In this document: positions 21,873 through 29,203 of the stretch, in pieces
How positions within the stretch are numbered: the stretch's first letter is position 1
Layout of the letters: each line of letters opens with the position of its first letter
Assembly (NCBI GenBank): GCA_035652535.1
Contig: DASRDP010000097.1
Coordinates: 1-35,527, forward strand
DNA: 35,527 nt
From: Chloroflexota bacterium
GTDB lineage: Bacteria > Chloroflexota > UBA6077 > SHYK01
Direction of reading: 5' to 3'
Notes under the pieces: generated by a model
The model's database searches: none
The model's input: the letters and a program-made list of their open reading frames with translations, nothing else
What the model was told of the DNA's origin: nothing
Translations under genes and position numbers: made by a program

Positions 21873-23057
21873 ATGCACCACCTTCGATATCTCTCGCGAG
21901 TTCTGTTGCCCCTGGTCCTCGTAGGCGCAACGTTGCTCGGCAGTGTGGCGTGCCAGATCGTCACGCCGCCCCCCGCTCCTCCAAGCCCCGCGGCCCAGAC
22001 GCCGACGAGGCCCAGCGCGACGCCGGCGCAGCCGGCGCCGCCGCCCAGTGGTCCGGCGGCAGATCTCGGCAACGCGGTCCGTCAAGTCGCCCAGGCGGTG
22101 CGGCCGGCGGTCGTGCAGATCACGAACCAGCAGACGACGGTGGACCTGTTCAACCAGCCGTACACGGTCCCCGCCGGCGTGGGCTCGGGCGTAATCTATG
22201 ACAGCCAGGGCCACATCCTGACAAACAACCACGTGGTGCAGGACGCGCAGAGTCTCCTGGTGTCGCTTCCGGACGGGCGCTCATTCCCGGCGCGGCTGGT
22301 CGGCGCAGATCCGCAGACTGACCTCGCGGTGCTCCAGATCACCGCGGACAATCTGCCCGTGGCACGCCTCGCGGAATCGAATCACCTCCAGGTCGGCGAC
22401 TGGGTCGTCGCCATCGGCAATGCCCTCGGCCTGAGTGGCGGCCCGACGGTGACGTCGGGCGTGGTCAGCGCCCTCGGGCGCACGGTCCAGGAGCCGTCGA
22501 GCGGGTCTTCGAGCGCGGCCGGCCCATACCTGTTCGATCTCATCCAGACGGACGCGGCGATCAATCCAGGAAATTCCGGCGGCCCGCTGGTCAATCTCTC
22601 CAACGAAGTCGTCGGCATCAACACCCTCGTGGCGGGGCAGGCTGAGCCCGGAGTGCCGGCGCAGGGGATCGGCTTTGCCATCTCGATCGACACGGCGAAG
22701 CCCATAGCCGACCAGCTGGTGGCGACCGGTCGCGCGGTTCATCCGTACCTGGGCATTCGCTATCAACCGCTGAACCCCGCCATCGCGTCGCAGCTCGGGA
22801 TCCCCAGCGCGCAAGGGGGCCAGGCGCCGCACGGCGTCGTGATTCTTCAGGTCCTGGCGGGATCGCCCGCGGGGAACGCGGGGCTTCGGCGCGGCGACGC
22901 GATCATCGCCATCGACGGCAATGATCTGAAGGACGAGTCCTCCCTGGCGCAAACGATCAATCAAAAGAAGCCGGGCGATTCCCTGACCCTGAGCGTCCTT
23001 CGCGGGAATCAGCGCCTCAGCGTCCAGGTGACCCTGGGCGAAGCGCCGCCGGCGTAA
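21873..23057 (+). CDS. HtrA/DegP-family serine protease lipoprotein with PDZ domain
   Basis: 394 residues from ATG 21873. A hydrophobic signal ends in LLGSVAC (Cys27 lipobox), followed by a Pro-rich linker to about residue 60, so the enzyme is probably anchored outside the membrane. The trypsin-like domain has the triad His120 (HILTNNHVV), Asp150 (DPQTDLAVLQ) and Ser235 (NPGNSGGPLV). A PDZ domain follows, with HPYLGIRYQPL and SPAGNAGLRRGDAIIAIDG. Members degrade misfolded envelope proteins. A longer in-frame start at ATG 21771 would bury the signal peptide, and its GGAG lies too close, so it is rejected. The next gene encodes another secreted protein, and the pair may share a transcript. Confidence 0.95.
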   Translation: MHHLRYLSRVLLPLVLVGATLLGSVACQIVTPPPAPPSPAAQTPTRPSATPAQPAPPPSGPAADLGNAVRQVAQAVRPAVVQITNQQTTVDLFNQPYTVPAGVGSGVIYDSQGHILTNNHVVQDAQSLLVSLPDGRSFPARLVGADPQTDLAVLQITADNLPVARLAESNHLQVGDWVVAIGNALGLSGGPTVTSGVVSALGRTVQEPSSGSSSAAGPYLFDLIQTDAAINPGNSGGPLVNLSNEVVGINTLVAGQAEPGVPAQGIGFAISIDTAKPIADQLVATGRAVHPYLGIRYQPLNPAIASQLGIPSAQGGQAPHGVVILQVLAGSPAGNAGLRRGDAIIAIDGNDLKDESSLAQTINQKKPGDSLTLSVLRGNQRLSVQVTLGEAPPA

Positions 23058-23230
23058 CGAGCCGTCACCTCCAGGTTGCGGGCCGTAGAATACCGTGGCG
23101 CAGATCGGGCGATGGCCGCACGCCCGGTCGCGAGCCACGCTGATCAAGTGGCAGACCGTGCCCACGCCCCCTCCTCGGGTGACTGCACAGCCCATACTGC
23201 GCCACCAGGCCAAGATCAGGAGGACGCCCG

Positions 23231-24460
23231 ATGTCGATTCGCCTTACGCTCAGTTCGCTGTTCGCGCTCGCGGCGGTGGTTGTTCTGACGGGGCATGCAG
23301 CTCAGCCGAGGGATCCATTGGCGCCTGTGGCGCAGGTCAGAGCAACGACGGCGGCGAGCCCCACCGCGATCCCAACCAACACGCCGCTCCTGGCCGTCGC
23401 GACTCCATCCCCGACCGCGGCGCCGACGAGCCTGACGCCGACCGTGGGTCCGCCGACCCCGGGCCCGGGGGAATCCGTGCAGACGACCGCCCACTATGCC
23501 CTGGTGCTCTCCATCGGCCCTGTCGAGACCATGCTGATGCCCGACCAGACGACCGGCGCGCGTTCGGGTGAGGTGATGGCCCAGATGCCGGGCATGCCGA
23601 TGGTGACGCCCGCCACAACCGATGAGGGCCAGCCGGTGAATCATCACGTCGAGGTTCACGTTCGTGACCTTGCCACCGGAGCCGTCGTGTCCGACCACGT
23701 ACCGTCCATCATCGTCGTGGACGAGGGGGCCGGTACGTCGCGGCAGCTCAGCTCCGTGATGCCCATGTACGACGTAGCGAAAGGGCAGGACGACCTGCAC
23801 TTCGGACAAAACGTCTTCCTCGCGCCGGGGACCTATTCCGTCCGGGTCGAGATCGGTGCGGAGGGCGTGGTCTTTCGCAATCTTTCCGTGGGTGGTGCGG
23901 AAGGGACGCCGGTGCCGACCATGGCGCCCATGGAGGCGGGCCCGGCGCCGGGTGCAGTCGCGCAAGCGCCCGTGCCAGTGGCCGAGGGGTTCGCGTACCT
24001 CACCGACGCGTCCGGCCGGCTCGTGGGAGTCGCACGGCTTACGTCCATCGGCAACGGCGTGCAAGTCGACGCCCGCTTCGCCGGCCTCGCGCCGGGGTCG
24101 CACGGGTTGGATCTCGAGGCCGGGGCTGGATGCGATGCGACTCCAGCCACGACCGCGGGCACGGCTGCCGCGCTACCGGCGCTCTCGATCGACGATGATG
24201 GGTCCGCCTCATACACCGGAACGGCCAGCGGTGCGACGCTGATCCCAGACGCGACGATTCTGGCGGCGTACACCAGCGACGCAGTGGCCAGCGGTCGGAT
24301 CGCGTGCGGCGTGCTGCAGGCTGGGGCGCTCCGGGCCGCGGATGGCCACTCGATCCTGGATGAGAACGCGGCGATCCAGGCGCTTTTCACCGCCACCTGG
24401 GGCATCTATGCGCCGCAGGAGTGGGTCCTGGAGCATGACGCGCAGATCGGCGCCCGCTGA
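23231..24460 (+). CDS. Secreted two-domain protein: Tp34/P19-like plus degenerate Cu/Zn-SOD-like domain
   Basis: 409 residues from ATG 23231, with AGGAGG 7 nt upstream. A signal peptide (to about residue 24) is followed by a Thr/Pro-rich linker. Domain 1 (about 85-220) has NHHVEVHVRDLATGA and VMPMYDVAKGQDDLHFGQNV with GTYSVRV. This resembles the Tp34/P19 periplasmic iron- or copper-binding family, with Met and His residues as possible ligands. Domain 2 (about 255-375) follows the Cu/Zn superoxide dismutase layout: GVARLTSIGNGVQVDARF, then LAPGSHGLDLEAGAGCD, and RIACGVLQAG. In active SOD that block is HGxHxHxxGxC, so the copper His ligands are replaced and catalysis is unlikely, although both disulfide Cys positions remain. 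A metal-handling or structural role is inferred. Confidence 0.65.
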   Translation: MSIRLTLSSLFALAAVVVLTGHAAQPRDPLAPVAQVRATTAASPTAIPTNTPLLAVATPSPTAAPTSLTPTVGPPTPGPGESVQTTAHYALVLSIGPVETMLMPDQTTGARSGEVMAQMPGMPMVTPATTDEGQPVNHHVEVHVRDLATGAVVSDHVPSIIVVDEGAGTSRQLSSVMPMYDVAKGQDDLHFGQNVFLAPGTYSVRVEIGAEGVVFRNLSVGGAEGTPVPTMAPMEAGPAPGAVAQAPVPVAEGFAYLTDASGRLVGVARLTSIGNGVQVDARFAGLAPGSHGLDLEAGAGCDATPATTAGTAAALPALSIDDDGSASYTGTASGATLIPDATILAAYTSDAVASGRIACGVLQAGALRAADGHSILDENAAIQALFTATWGIYAPQEWVLEHDAQIGAR

Positions 24461-24479
24461 TCCGCACAGCGGTGGCGAT

Positions 24480-24506
24480 GGGGGCGGGGCGAGCATCCCC
24501 GCCCCC
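24480..24506 (+). terminator. Strong GC hairpin after the two-domain protein
   Basis: GGGGGCGGGG (24480-24489) pairs perfectly with CCCCGCCCCC (24497-24506) around a 7-nt loop, 19 bp after the stop codon. The T-rich part after it is short (ATTCGTTT), so it may be an imperfect intrinsic terminator. Confidence 0.55.
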
Positions 24507-24603
24507 CCATTCGTTTGATCGCCAGAACGGGCCGTCGTATGCTTCAACCAGAACCGGGCCCATCCGATCTGGGGCACCTCGATCGAGGGAAGGAGACGGA
24601 AAG

Positions 24604-25689
24604 ATGTACCGCGTTGGGAATGTGCCGCGACACGGCGAGGATTCGGAGCTCTTTCACCACTCGTGGACGCGCAAGGGGTTCTTCGGTCCCTACGCGAACC
24701 TCTACAAGACGCGCAATCCGGGCGAGCCCGTCCGCTGGGACTTGCGCCTGGGGCCGGCCACCATCGACCCGATTGAGGCGACGCCGAGCGACCTGGACCG
24801 GCCGGACGGACGACCGATGCCGCTCCTCACGAACGGCAACGCCACGGTCTCCGTTTCGCGGCGATCCACCCCAATGCCTTTCTGCGTTCGGAACGTCGAT
24901 GCCGACGAGCTGTACTTCATCCATCGCGGGGCGTGCCGCTTCCATACCGAGTTCGGCGTGCTGGACGCCGAGCCAGGAGACTTCGTGTACCTTCCGAGAA
25001 ACGTCGTTTATCGGACGGCGCCGCGAACGAACGAGACGGTTCACCTGATTCTCGAGACGCGCTCGATGCTGGAGTCGGCCGACCGTTACCACCGGGCGCA
25101 CGGGGAGACGAGCGCAGGTCTCGACATGAGCCTGATCGTCGTGCCCGATCCGTCCCAGAGCGGCGGCCCCGTCCAGTCCGAGTACGAAGTGCAGCTGAAG
25201 GTTGATGGCGAGTATTACTCGATGTACTTCGACTTCGATCCCGTGGGCGTTACGGCCGGTTGGGCGGGAGACCCCATCGTCTACAAGCTGAGCGGCTGGG
25301 ACGTCCCCTGCGCATCCCTGCCGTCCACCCCTCCGACGGCGGCCGTCTTCCTGACCGAGGAGAGCGACTGCGTCGTGACGGTGCACACCCCGAGAGGCCT
25401 GGTGATGACGCGCGGTGGCGGGCCGCCTGCCCACACGAACGACTACGACGAGATCTGGTTCCTCCATTCGACGGCGAACGCGGAATCCGAGCGGATGGGT
25501 AAGCTGCGGTGGGAGCCGCAGGGTCTCACGCAGCCCGGAGCGCGGCTGACGCACGGCGAGCGACCGCGCCGGCCTGCGGACATTCCGGTCCTCAACGTCA
25601 ACGTGGACGTCCGGCAGCGCCTCCACGTGACACGCGAGGCGGAGGGGTTGGTGCGGGAGCGCCGCGCCGCCGCCACCGCGCGCGCCTAA
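24604..25689 (+). CDS. Homogentisate 1,2-dioxygenase-like bicupin
   Basis: 361 residues from ATG 24604, with AAGGAGACGG upstream. The N-terminus MYRVGNVPR and the FHHSWTRKGFFGPYANLYK stretch resemble homogentisate 1,2-dioxygenase and its paralogues. Its cupin core has VRNVDADELYFIHRGACRFH, EFGVLDAEPGDFVYLPRNV and YRTAPRTNETVHLI. In true homogentisate dioxygenase the iron is held by two His and a Glu in the C-terminal cupin; here the corresponding C-terminal block reads GPPAHTNDYDEIWFLHST and contains His and Asp/Glu candidates. The protein is shorter than the ~430-residue enzyme, so function is only inferred as a homogentisate-dioxygenase-like aromatic ring-cleaving enzyme. It is single, with no hmgA pathway partner visible. 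The end is convergent with the slipin gene. Confidence 0.75.
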   Translation: MYRVGNVPRHGEDSELFHHSWTRKGFFGPYANLYKTRNPGEPVRWDLRLGPATIDPIEATPSDLDRPDGRPMPLLTNGNATVSVSRRSTPMPFCVRNVDADELYFIHRGACRFHTEFGVLDAEPGDFVYLPRNVVYRTAPRTNETVHLILETRSMLESADRYHRAHGETSAGLDMSLIVVPDPSQSGGPVQSEYEVQLKVDGEYYSMYFDFDPVGVTAGWAGDPIVYKLSGWDVPCASLPSTPPTAAVFLTEESDCVVTVHTPRGLVMTRGGGPPAHTNDYDEIWFLHSTANAESERMGKLRWEPQGLTQPGARLTHGERPRRPADIPVLNVNVDVRQRLHVTREAEGLVRERRAAATARA

Positions 25690-25698
25690 CCCGCGGGC

Positions 25699-25800
25699 GT
25701 TGCCGCCCTGAAGGCGGGCCTGACCGGCGGGGTTGCCGCCCTGACCGGCCGGGTTGCCGCCCTGACCGGCGGGGTTGCCGCCCTGAAGGGCGGGCCTGCG
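25699..25800. repeat. GC-rich tandem repeat between convergent genes
   Basis: GTTGCCGCCCTGA occurs at 25699, 25732, 25753 and 25774 (spacings 33, 21 and 21 bp); the full 21-bp unit is GGGTTGCCGCCCTGACCGGC plus one base. The last unit carries CCGCCCTGAAGGGCGG, a self-complementary arm. It fills the 114-bp space between the stop codons of the bicupin and slipin genes, so it is non-coding and could aid two-way termination. Confidence 0.75.
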
Positions 25801-25803
25801 GAC

Positions 25804-26652
25804 CTAGGCCCCAAATGTAGGCGGCGACGGCGGCTGCGGTTGCGAAGGCGGATTTGGTCCCTGGCCAGCTCCCGCTTCCCGGGCGAGGGCTGTGATTCCC
25901 GTCAGCGTGCCGAAGTTCATGCTCTCCACTGCCGTGGACGGCACGATGACGGTAGAGGTACCCCCGGCCTTCATCACCTCGTACAGCATATTCATCCCGC
26001 GCAGGTGAAGCGCCATCGGATTGGTCTCGTAGACGTTGCCAGCTTCCGCGAATCTCTGGGCCACGGCGACCTCGCTGTCCCCGAGGATGACCCGCGCCTG
26101 CCGCTCGCGGTCGGCCTGGGCCACGCGGCTCATCGCATCCTGGAGCACGTCGGGGATCTTGATGTCGCGCATCTGCACCGACGACACCTTGATCCCCCAT
26201 GGCTCAGTCTGGTTGTCCAGGACCTGAGTCATCGCCGCGTCGAGGGCTGCGCGCTCTGAGAGCACGCGGCTGAGATCGTTCTGGCCGATGACGTCCCGGA
26301 GCGCCGTCTGGGCGCTCCCGCGGACCGCCGTGGGATAGTCCGAGACCTGCAGCACCGCGCGCGCCGGGTCGATGACGCGCCAGAAGACGATGGTGTCCAC
26401 GTTGACCGGCACGTTGTCCTTCGTCAGGGTCTGTTCGGCGGTGAAGCTGCTGGTGACCGTTCGGAGGTCGATGGTGAAGGGCGTGCGCTCGATCCAGGGG
26501 AGGAGCAGGAAGATTCCGGGTCCGCGGACGCCCGTGAAGCGCCCAAGCCGCAACACAACTTTGCGCTCCCATTCGTTGCAGAGCCGGAGGGACGGCAGCA
26601 CGATGCCCAGGGCCAGGATCACCACGATGATGAGGAACGTCGAAAATGACAT
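25804..26652 (-). CDS. Slipin / SPFH (band 7) domain protein, stomatin-like
   Basis: 282 residues from ATG 26652, with GGAG upstream. Residues 3-22 form a single N-terminal transmembrane anchor (MSFSTFLIIVVILALG start). The SPFH domain follows: CNEWERKVVLRLGRFTGVRG, PGIFLLLPWIERTPFTIDLR, PVNVDTIVFWRVIDP, and the helical EPWGIKVSSVQMRDIKIPDV block, all hallmarks of the slipin group. A predicted coiled region with MSRVAQADRERQARVI follows, then a C-terminal Pro-rich tail. Such proteins scaffold membrane microdomains and often pair with an NfeD protein. No NfeD gene lies beside this one, but it diverges from the ECF operon across a 219-bp region with a palindrome. Confidence 0.94.
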   Translation of the reverse strand: MSFSTFLIIVVILALGIVLPSLRLCNEWERKVVLRLGRFTGVRGPGIFLLLPWIERTPFTIDLRTVTSSFTAEQTLTKDNVPVNVDTIVFWRVIDPARAVLQVSDYPTAVRGSAQTALRDVIGQNDLSRVLSERAALDAAMTQVLDNQTEPWGIKVSSVQMRDIKIPDVLQDAMSRVAQADRERQARVILGDSEVAVAQRFAEAGNVYETNPMALHLRGMNMLYEVMKAGGTSTVIVPSTAVESMNFGTLTGITALAREAGAGQGPNPPSQPQPPSPPTFGA

Positions 26653-26800
26653 GGCCACTCCATTTCTCAAACGCTCTCGACGCACGCCGAACTGGCGCGT
26701 AGCTCGGACGGGCGCAGACGCAGGATACCGGTTGCCGCGGGCCGTCGCCAGAACAAGCAGGAGCGAGCCGCCGCTGGCGCCGCCAGCGGCTCGCATGGAA

Positions 26801-26835
26801 ATATATATCGAAGAATCTTGATATTCTGATATATC
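26801..26835. promoter_or_regulatory. AT-rich palindromic operator candidate upstream of cbiM
   Basis: In a GC-rich genome this patch is about 75% A+T. The stretch TATATCGAAGAATCTTGATA (26803-26822) pairs ATATC with GATAT in inverted orientation, and an outer GATATATC follows at 26828-26835. The pattern resembles ArsR/SmtB-family operators. It lies about 37 bp upstream of the cbiM start. An ArsR gene with C-terminal cysteines lies at 31353-31694. Confidence 0.55.
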
Positions 26836-26871
26836 TAACCGACCGTCCCCGATCTCGCTGGAGGTGGCCCG

Positions 26872-27558
26872 ATTACGCACATCATGGTTCCAGACGGCGT
26901 GCTCCCAGCATGGCTGTGGATCGCCGGCTGGATTCTGGCCGCTTTGGCCATCGCCGCGGCTCTTCGCAGCGCCACCGCTCAGGAAGGCGCGCGCCTCATC
27001 CCTCTCGCGGGGACGATGGCCGCCGTCATGACCATCGTCATGTCCTTGGAGATCGTGCCCCTCGGCTACGAGCCCCACCTAACGGTCCTCAGCGGTATCC
27101 TGCTCGGGCCGTCGTACGGGCTGCTGGCGACCTTCGTATTCAACCTGCTGCGCCTGATGGTCGGGGACGGTAGCGTCACGCTCCTCGGCCTGAATACGCT
27201 CTTGCTCGGACTGGAGACCGTGGCAGGCGCGCTGATCTTTCGGGGCCTCACCCGCGTGTGGCCGAACGCCGGCCAGGTCGGGCCGAGCGCCGCGGTAGCC
27301 ACGTTCGTCGCGCTCGCCTTGTCCACCATCGCGTTCCTGGGGCTCATCGCTTTCGCCGCCGTCGACCCCCGCTCGATCGCGGAAGAGGGCCTCTTGGCGC
27401 GCGCAGGGACCGACGAACCCGGGTTCGCCCTCTATGCGCGGCTCGTGCTGGCGCTGGGTGCCATCGGATGGACGCTGGAAGCAGTGGCTGTGGGAGCGAT
27501 GACCGCGTTCATCTCCGCCGTGCGGCCCAGCCTGATCCGACGCGCGACGGTGACGTGA
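26872..27558 (+). CDS. cbiM: CbiM-like substrate-binding membrane component of ECF-type Co/Ni importer
   Basis: 228 residues if read from ATT 26872; ATG 26884 is the conventional choice. GGAGGTG at 26860-26866 is well placed for the ATT but 17 nt from the ATG, and only the ATT gives the N-terminus (M)THIMVPDGVLPAWLW. In CbiM/NikM the first Met amine and a following His bind Co/Ni (family knowledge), so the early His matters. Six or seven transmembrane helices follow, with EIVPLGYEPHLTVLSGILLG and LGPSYGLLATFVFNLLRLM as the family core. It forms an operon with cbiQ and cbiO, which start at overlapping stops. No cbiN/nikN is present. Confidence 0.85.
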   Translation: MTHIMVPDGVLPAWLWIAGWILAALAIAAALRSATAQEGARLIPLAGTMAAVMTIVMSLEIVPLGYEPHLTVLSGILLGPSYGLLATFVFNLLRLMVGDGSVTLLGLNTLLLGLETVAGALIFRGLTRVWPNAGQVGPSAAVATFVALALSTIAFLGLIAFAAVDPRSIAEEGLLARAGTDEPGFALYARLVLALGAIGWTLEAVAVGAMTAFISAVRPSLIRRATVT

Positions 27559-28334
27559 TCGACGTACTCGCCATCGATCGCTGGTCCAGCCGCGAGCTGG
27601 GCTGGGTGCATCGAGTGTCCCCCGGTGTCAAGATCGTGGGCGTGATTCTGGTCATCGCCTTCCTCGTGGTCGGTCATTCCGCGGGCGCCCTGGCTCTGGT
27701 ACTGGGCGCCGTGATTGCCGCGCTCCTCACTTCGCGGCTGCCCGTCGTACCGATCGCCGGGATGGCAGTCCTTCCCGTGACGATGTCGGCCCTCTTTGCC
27801 ACAACTCGCCTCGGAGGTAGCTGGGAATCCGCCATCGTGATCGTCGAGAAGGGAACGATCAGTAGCCTGACGCTCCTGCTGCTCGTGTCCTCGACTCCGC
27901 GAACGGATCTCTTTCGCGCGCTTCGACGCGTAGCCCCGTCCATCCTGGCCGACATGGTGATGCTCGCGTACCGATCTGTCTTCATCCTGATCGAGCGGGC
28001 GCTCGATACGCGGGACGCGGTTCGGCTCCGGAGCGCGAGCCTACCGCCTCTGGCGCGGCTTCGCCGAAGCGCGCTCGTGGCCGCGCTCGCGATCCTCCGG
28101 TCGCACGAGCTGGCGGAAGAGCAGTACGCGATGATGCGCCTGCGCGGCTACCCGGGCGCAGCGCCGGCAGACGCACGTCGCCCGCGGCTTCCCCGAGACG
28201 CGGCGTTTCTCCTCGCGACCGGCGCGTGGCTCGCGGGGGCGCTCGCCGTCGCACCAGGGCTGCCGCTCGCGACGAACCTCGCGATGGCGGGCGCGGTGGT
28301 GGCCGGGGCGGGCGCTCTCCGGAGCCGTCCGTGA
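27555..28334 (+). CDS. cbiQ: CbiQ-like transmembrane (T) component of ECF importer
   Basis: 259 residues from GTG 27555, whose bases overlap the cbiM stop (GTGA), so translation is probably coupled. Typical EcfT features: an N-terminal SRELGWVHRVSPGVKIVGVI block, several hydrophobic helices, and cytoplasmic Ala-Arg-Gly-like coupling motifs. ALDTRDAVRLRSAS and EEQYAMMRLRGYPG contain the RxRG/RLRG segments that contact the ATPases. It couples ATP hydrolysis to movement of the CbiM component. The C-terminus has two more hydrophobic stretches. Co or Ni specificity is inferred only from the CbiM partner. Confidence 0.9.
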   Translation: MIDVLAIDRWSSRELGWVHRVSPGVKIVGVILVIAFLVVGHSAGALALVLGAVIAALLTSRLPVVPIAGMAVLPVTMSALFATTRLGGSWESAIVIVEKGTISSLTLLLLVSSTPRTDLFRALRRVAPSILADMVMLAYRSVFILIERALDTRDAVRLRSASLPPLARLRRSALVAALAILRSHELAEEQYAMMRLRGYPGAAPADARRPRLPRDAAFLLATGAWLAGALAVAPGLPLATNLAMAGAVVAGAGALRSRP

Positions 28335-29203
28335 CCGAATCCCTCGCCTATGCCCGCGACATCCGCGTCGATTATCCGGACGGCCGCGCCGTCCGGATCG
28401 GCGGCATCCCGTTCGTCGTTCGCCGAGGCGAACGCGTCGCGATCGTGGGACCGAACGGGAGCGGGAAGAGCACCCTGATTCGCGCGCTCGTCGGGCTGCT
28501 TCGGCCATCCGATGGCGAGATCCGCGTGTTTGGCCATGACCCGTCGCGGGAGTTCGACGCGATTCGGCTGCGCATCGGGGTGGTGCTTCAGGACGTCGAC
28601 GCGCAGCTCCTCGCGCCGACGGTGGCGGAGGACATCGCGTTCGGGCTGGCCGGGCGCGGACTGACCGCGGCGGAGGTGAACGCGCGCGTGGCGGAGGTCG
28701 CCGACTCCTTCGACCTCGGCGAGGTCCTCAACCGGGTGCCCCACTATCTGTCGGGTGGCGAGCGCCGGAAGTTGGCGCTGGCCGGCGCGCTGGTGACGAA
28801 CCCCGAGCTTCTCGTGCTCGACGAGCCTTTTGCCGGACTCGACCCACGCTCACGCGCCGAGCTCATCGACCTCGTTCGGTCCGAGCACGCGCGCCGCCGG
28901 ATCTCTCTATTGCTGACAACCCATGAGGTTGAGGAGCTTCCGCGGCTCGTGGACACCGTGTACGTGATAGCGGAGGACGGCTCTCTGGCCGCTCGGTCTA
29001 CCCCGGACGAGATTTTCCAGATGCACGATCTGCTCGAACGGTGTAACGTGAGGCCGCCTCAGCTGGCGCGGCTGCACGCCCTGCTTCGGGCGGCCGGGGC
29101 GGAGCTTCCGAGGTTCGAAAATCCGGAGGCGGCAGCGGAGGCGATCATGGATTGGGCAGGACGCCCGAGGACGGACTCGATGGGAGGTCAATCGAAAGGA
29201 TGA
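28331..29203 (+). CDS. cbiO: CbiO-like ATPase (A component) of ECF importer
   Basis: 290 residues from GTG 28331, again overlapping the previous stop by 4 nt. Full ABC ATPase: Walker A VGPNGSGKST (about 39-48), Q-loop VVLQDVDAQLLAPTVAEDIA, signature LSGGERRKLALAGAL, Walker B LLVLDEPFAGLDP and H-loop TTHEVEEL. The family-typical LLAPTVAEDIAFG is a hallmark of cobalt/nickel ECF ATPases. One ATPase gene serves the complex, so it should act as a homodimer. The C-terminal 60 residues (after VYVIAEDGS) form the usual extension. Its stop overlaps the start of the cNMP/DUF1003 gene. Confidence 0.95.
   Translation: MTESLAYARDIRVDYPDGRAVRIGGIPFVVRRGERVAIVGPNGSGKSTLIRALVGLLRPSDGEIRVFGHDPSREFDAIRLRIGVVLQDVDAQLLAPTVAEDIAFGLAGRGLTAAEVNARVAEVADSFDLGEVLNRVPHYLSGGERRKLALAGALVTNPELLVLDEPFAGLDPRSRAELIDLVRSEHARRRISLLLTTHEVEELPRLVDTVYVIAEDGSLAARSTPDEIFQMHDLLERCNVRPPQLARLHALLRAAGAELPRFENPEAAAEAIMDWAGRPRTDSMGGQSKG

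Noticed and set aside
25699-25800. CRISPR array
   Set aside because: Unit is 21 bp, repeats almost contiguous without unique spacers, GC-rich and without cas genes.
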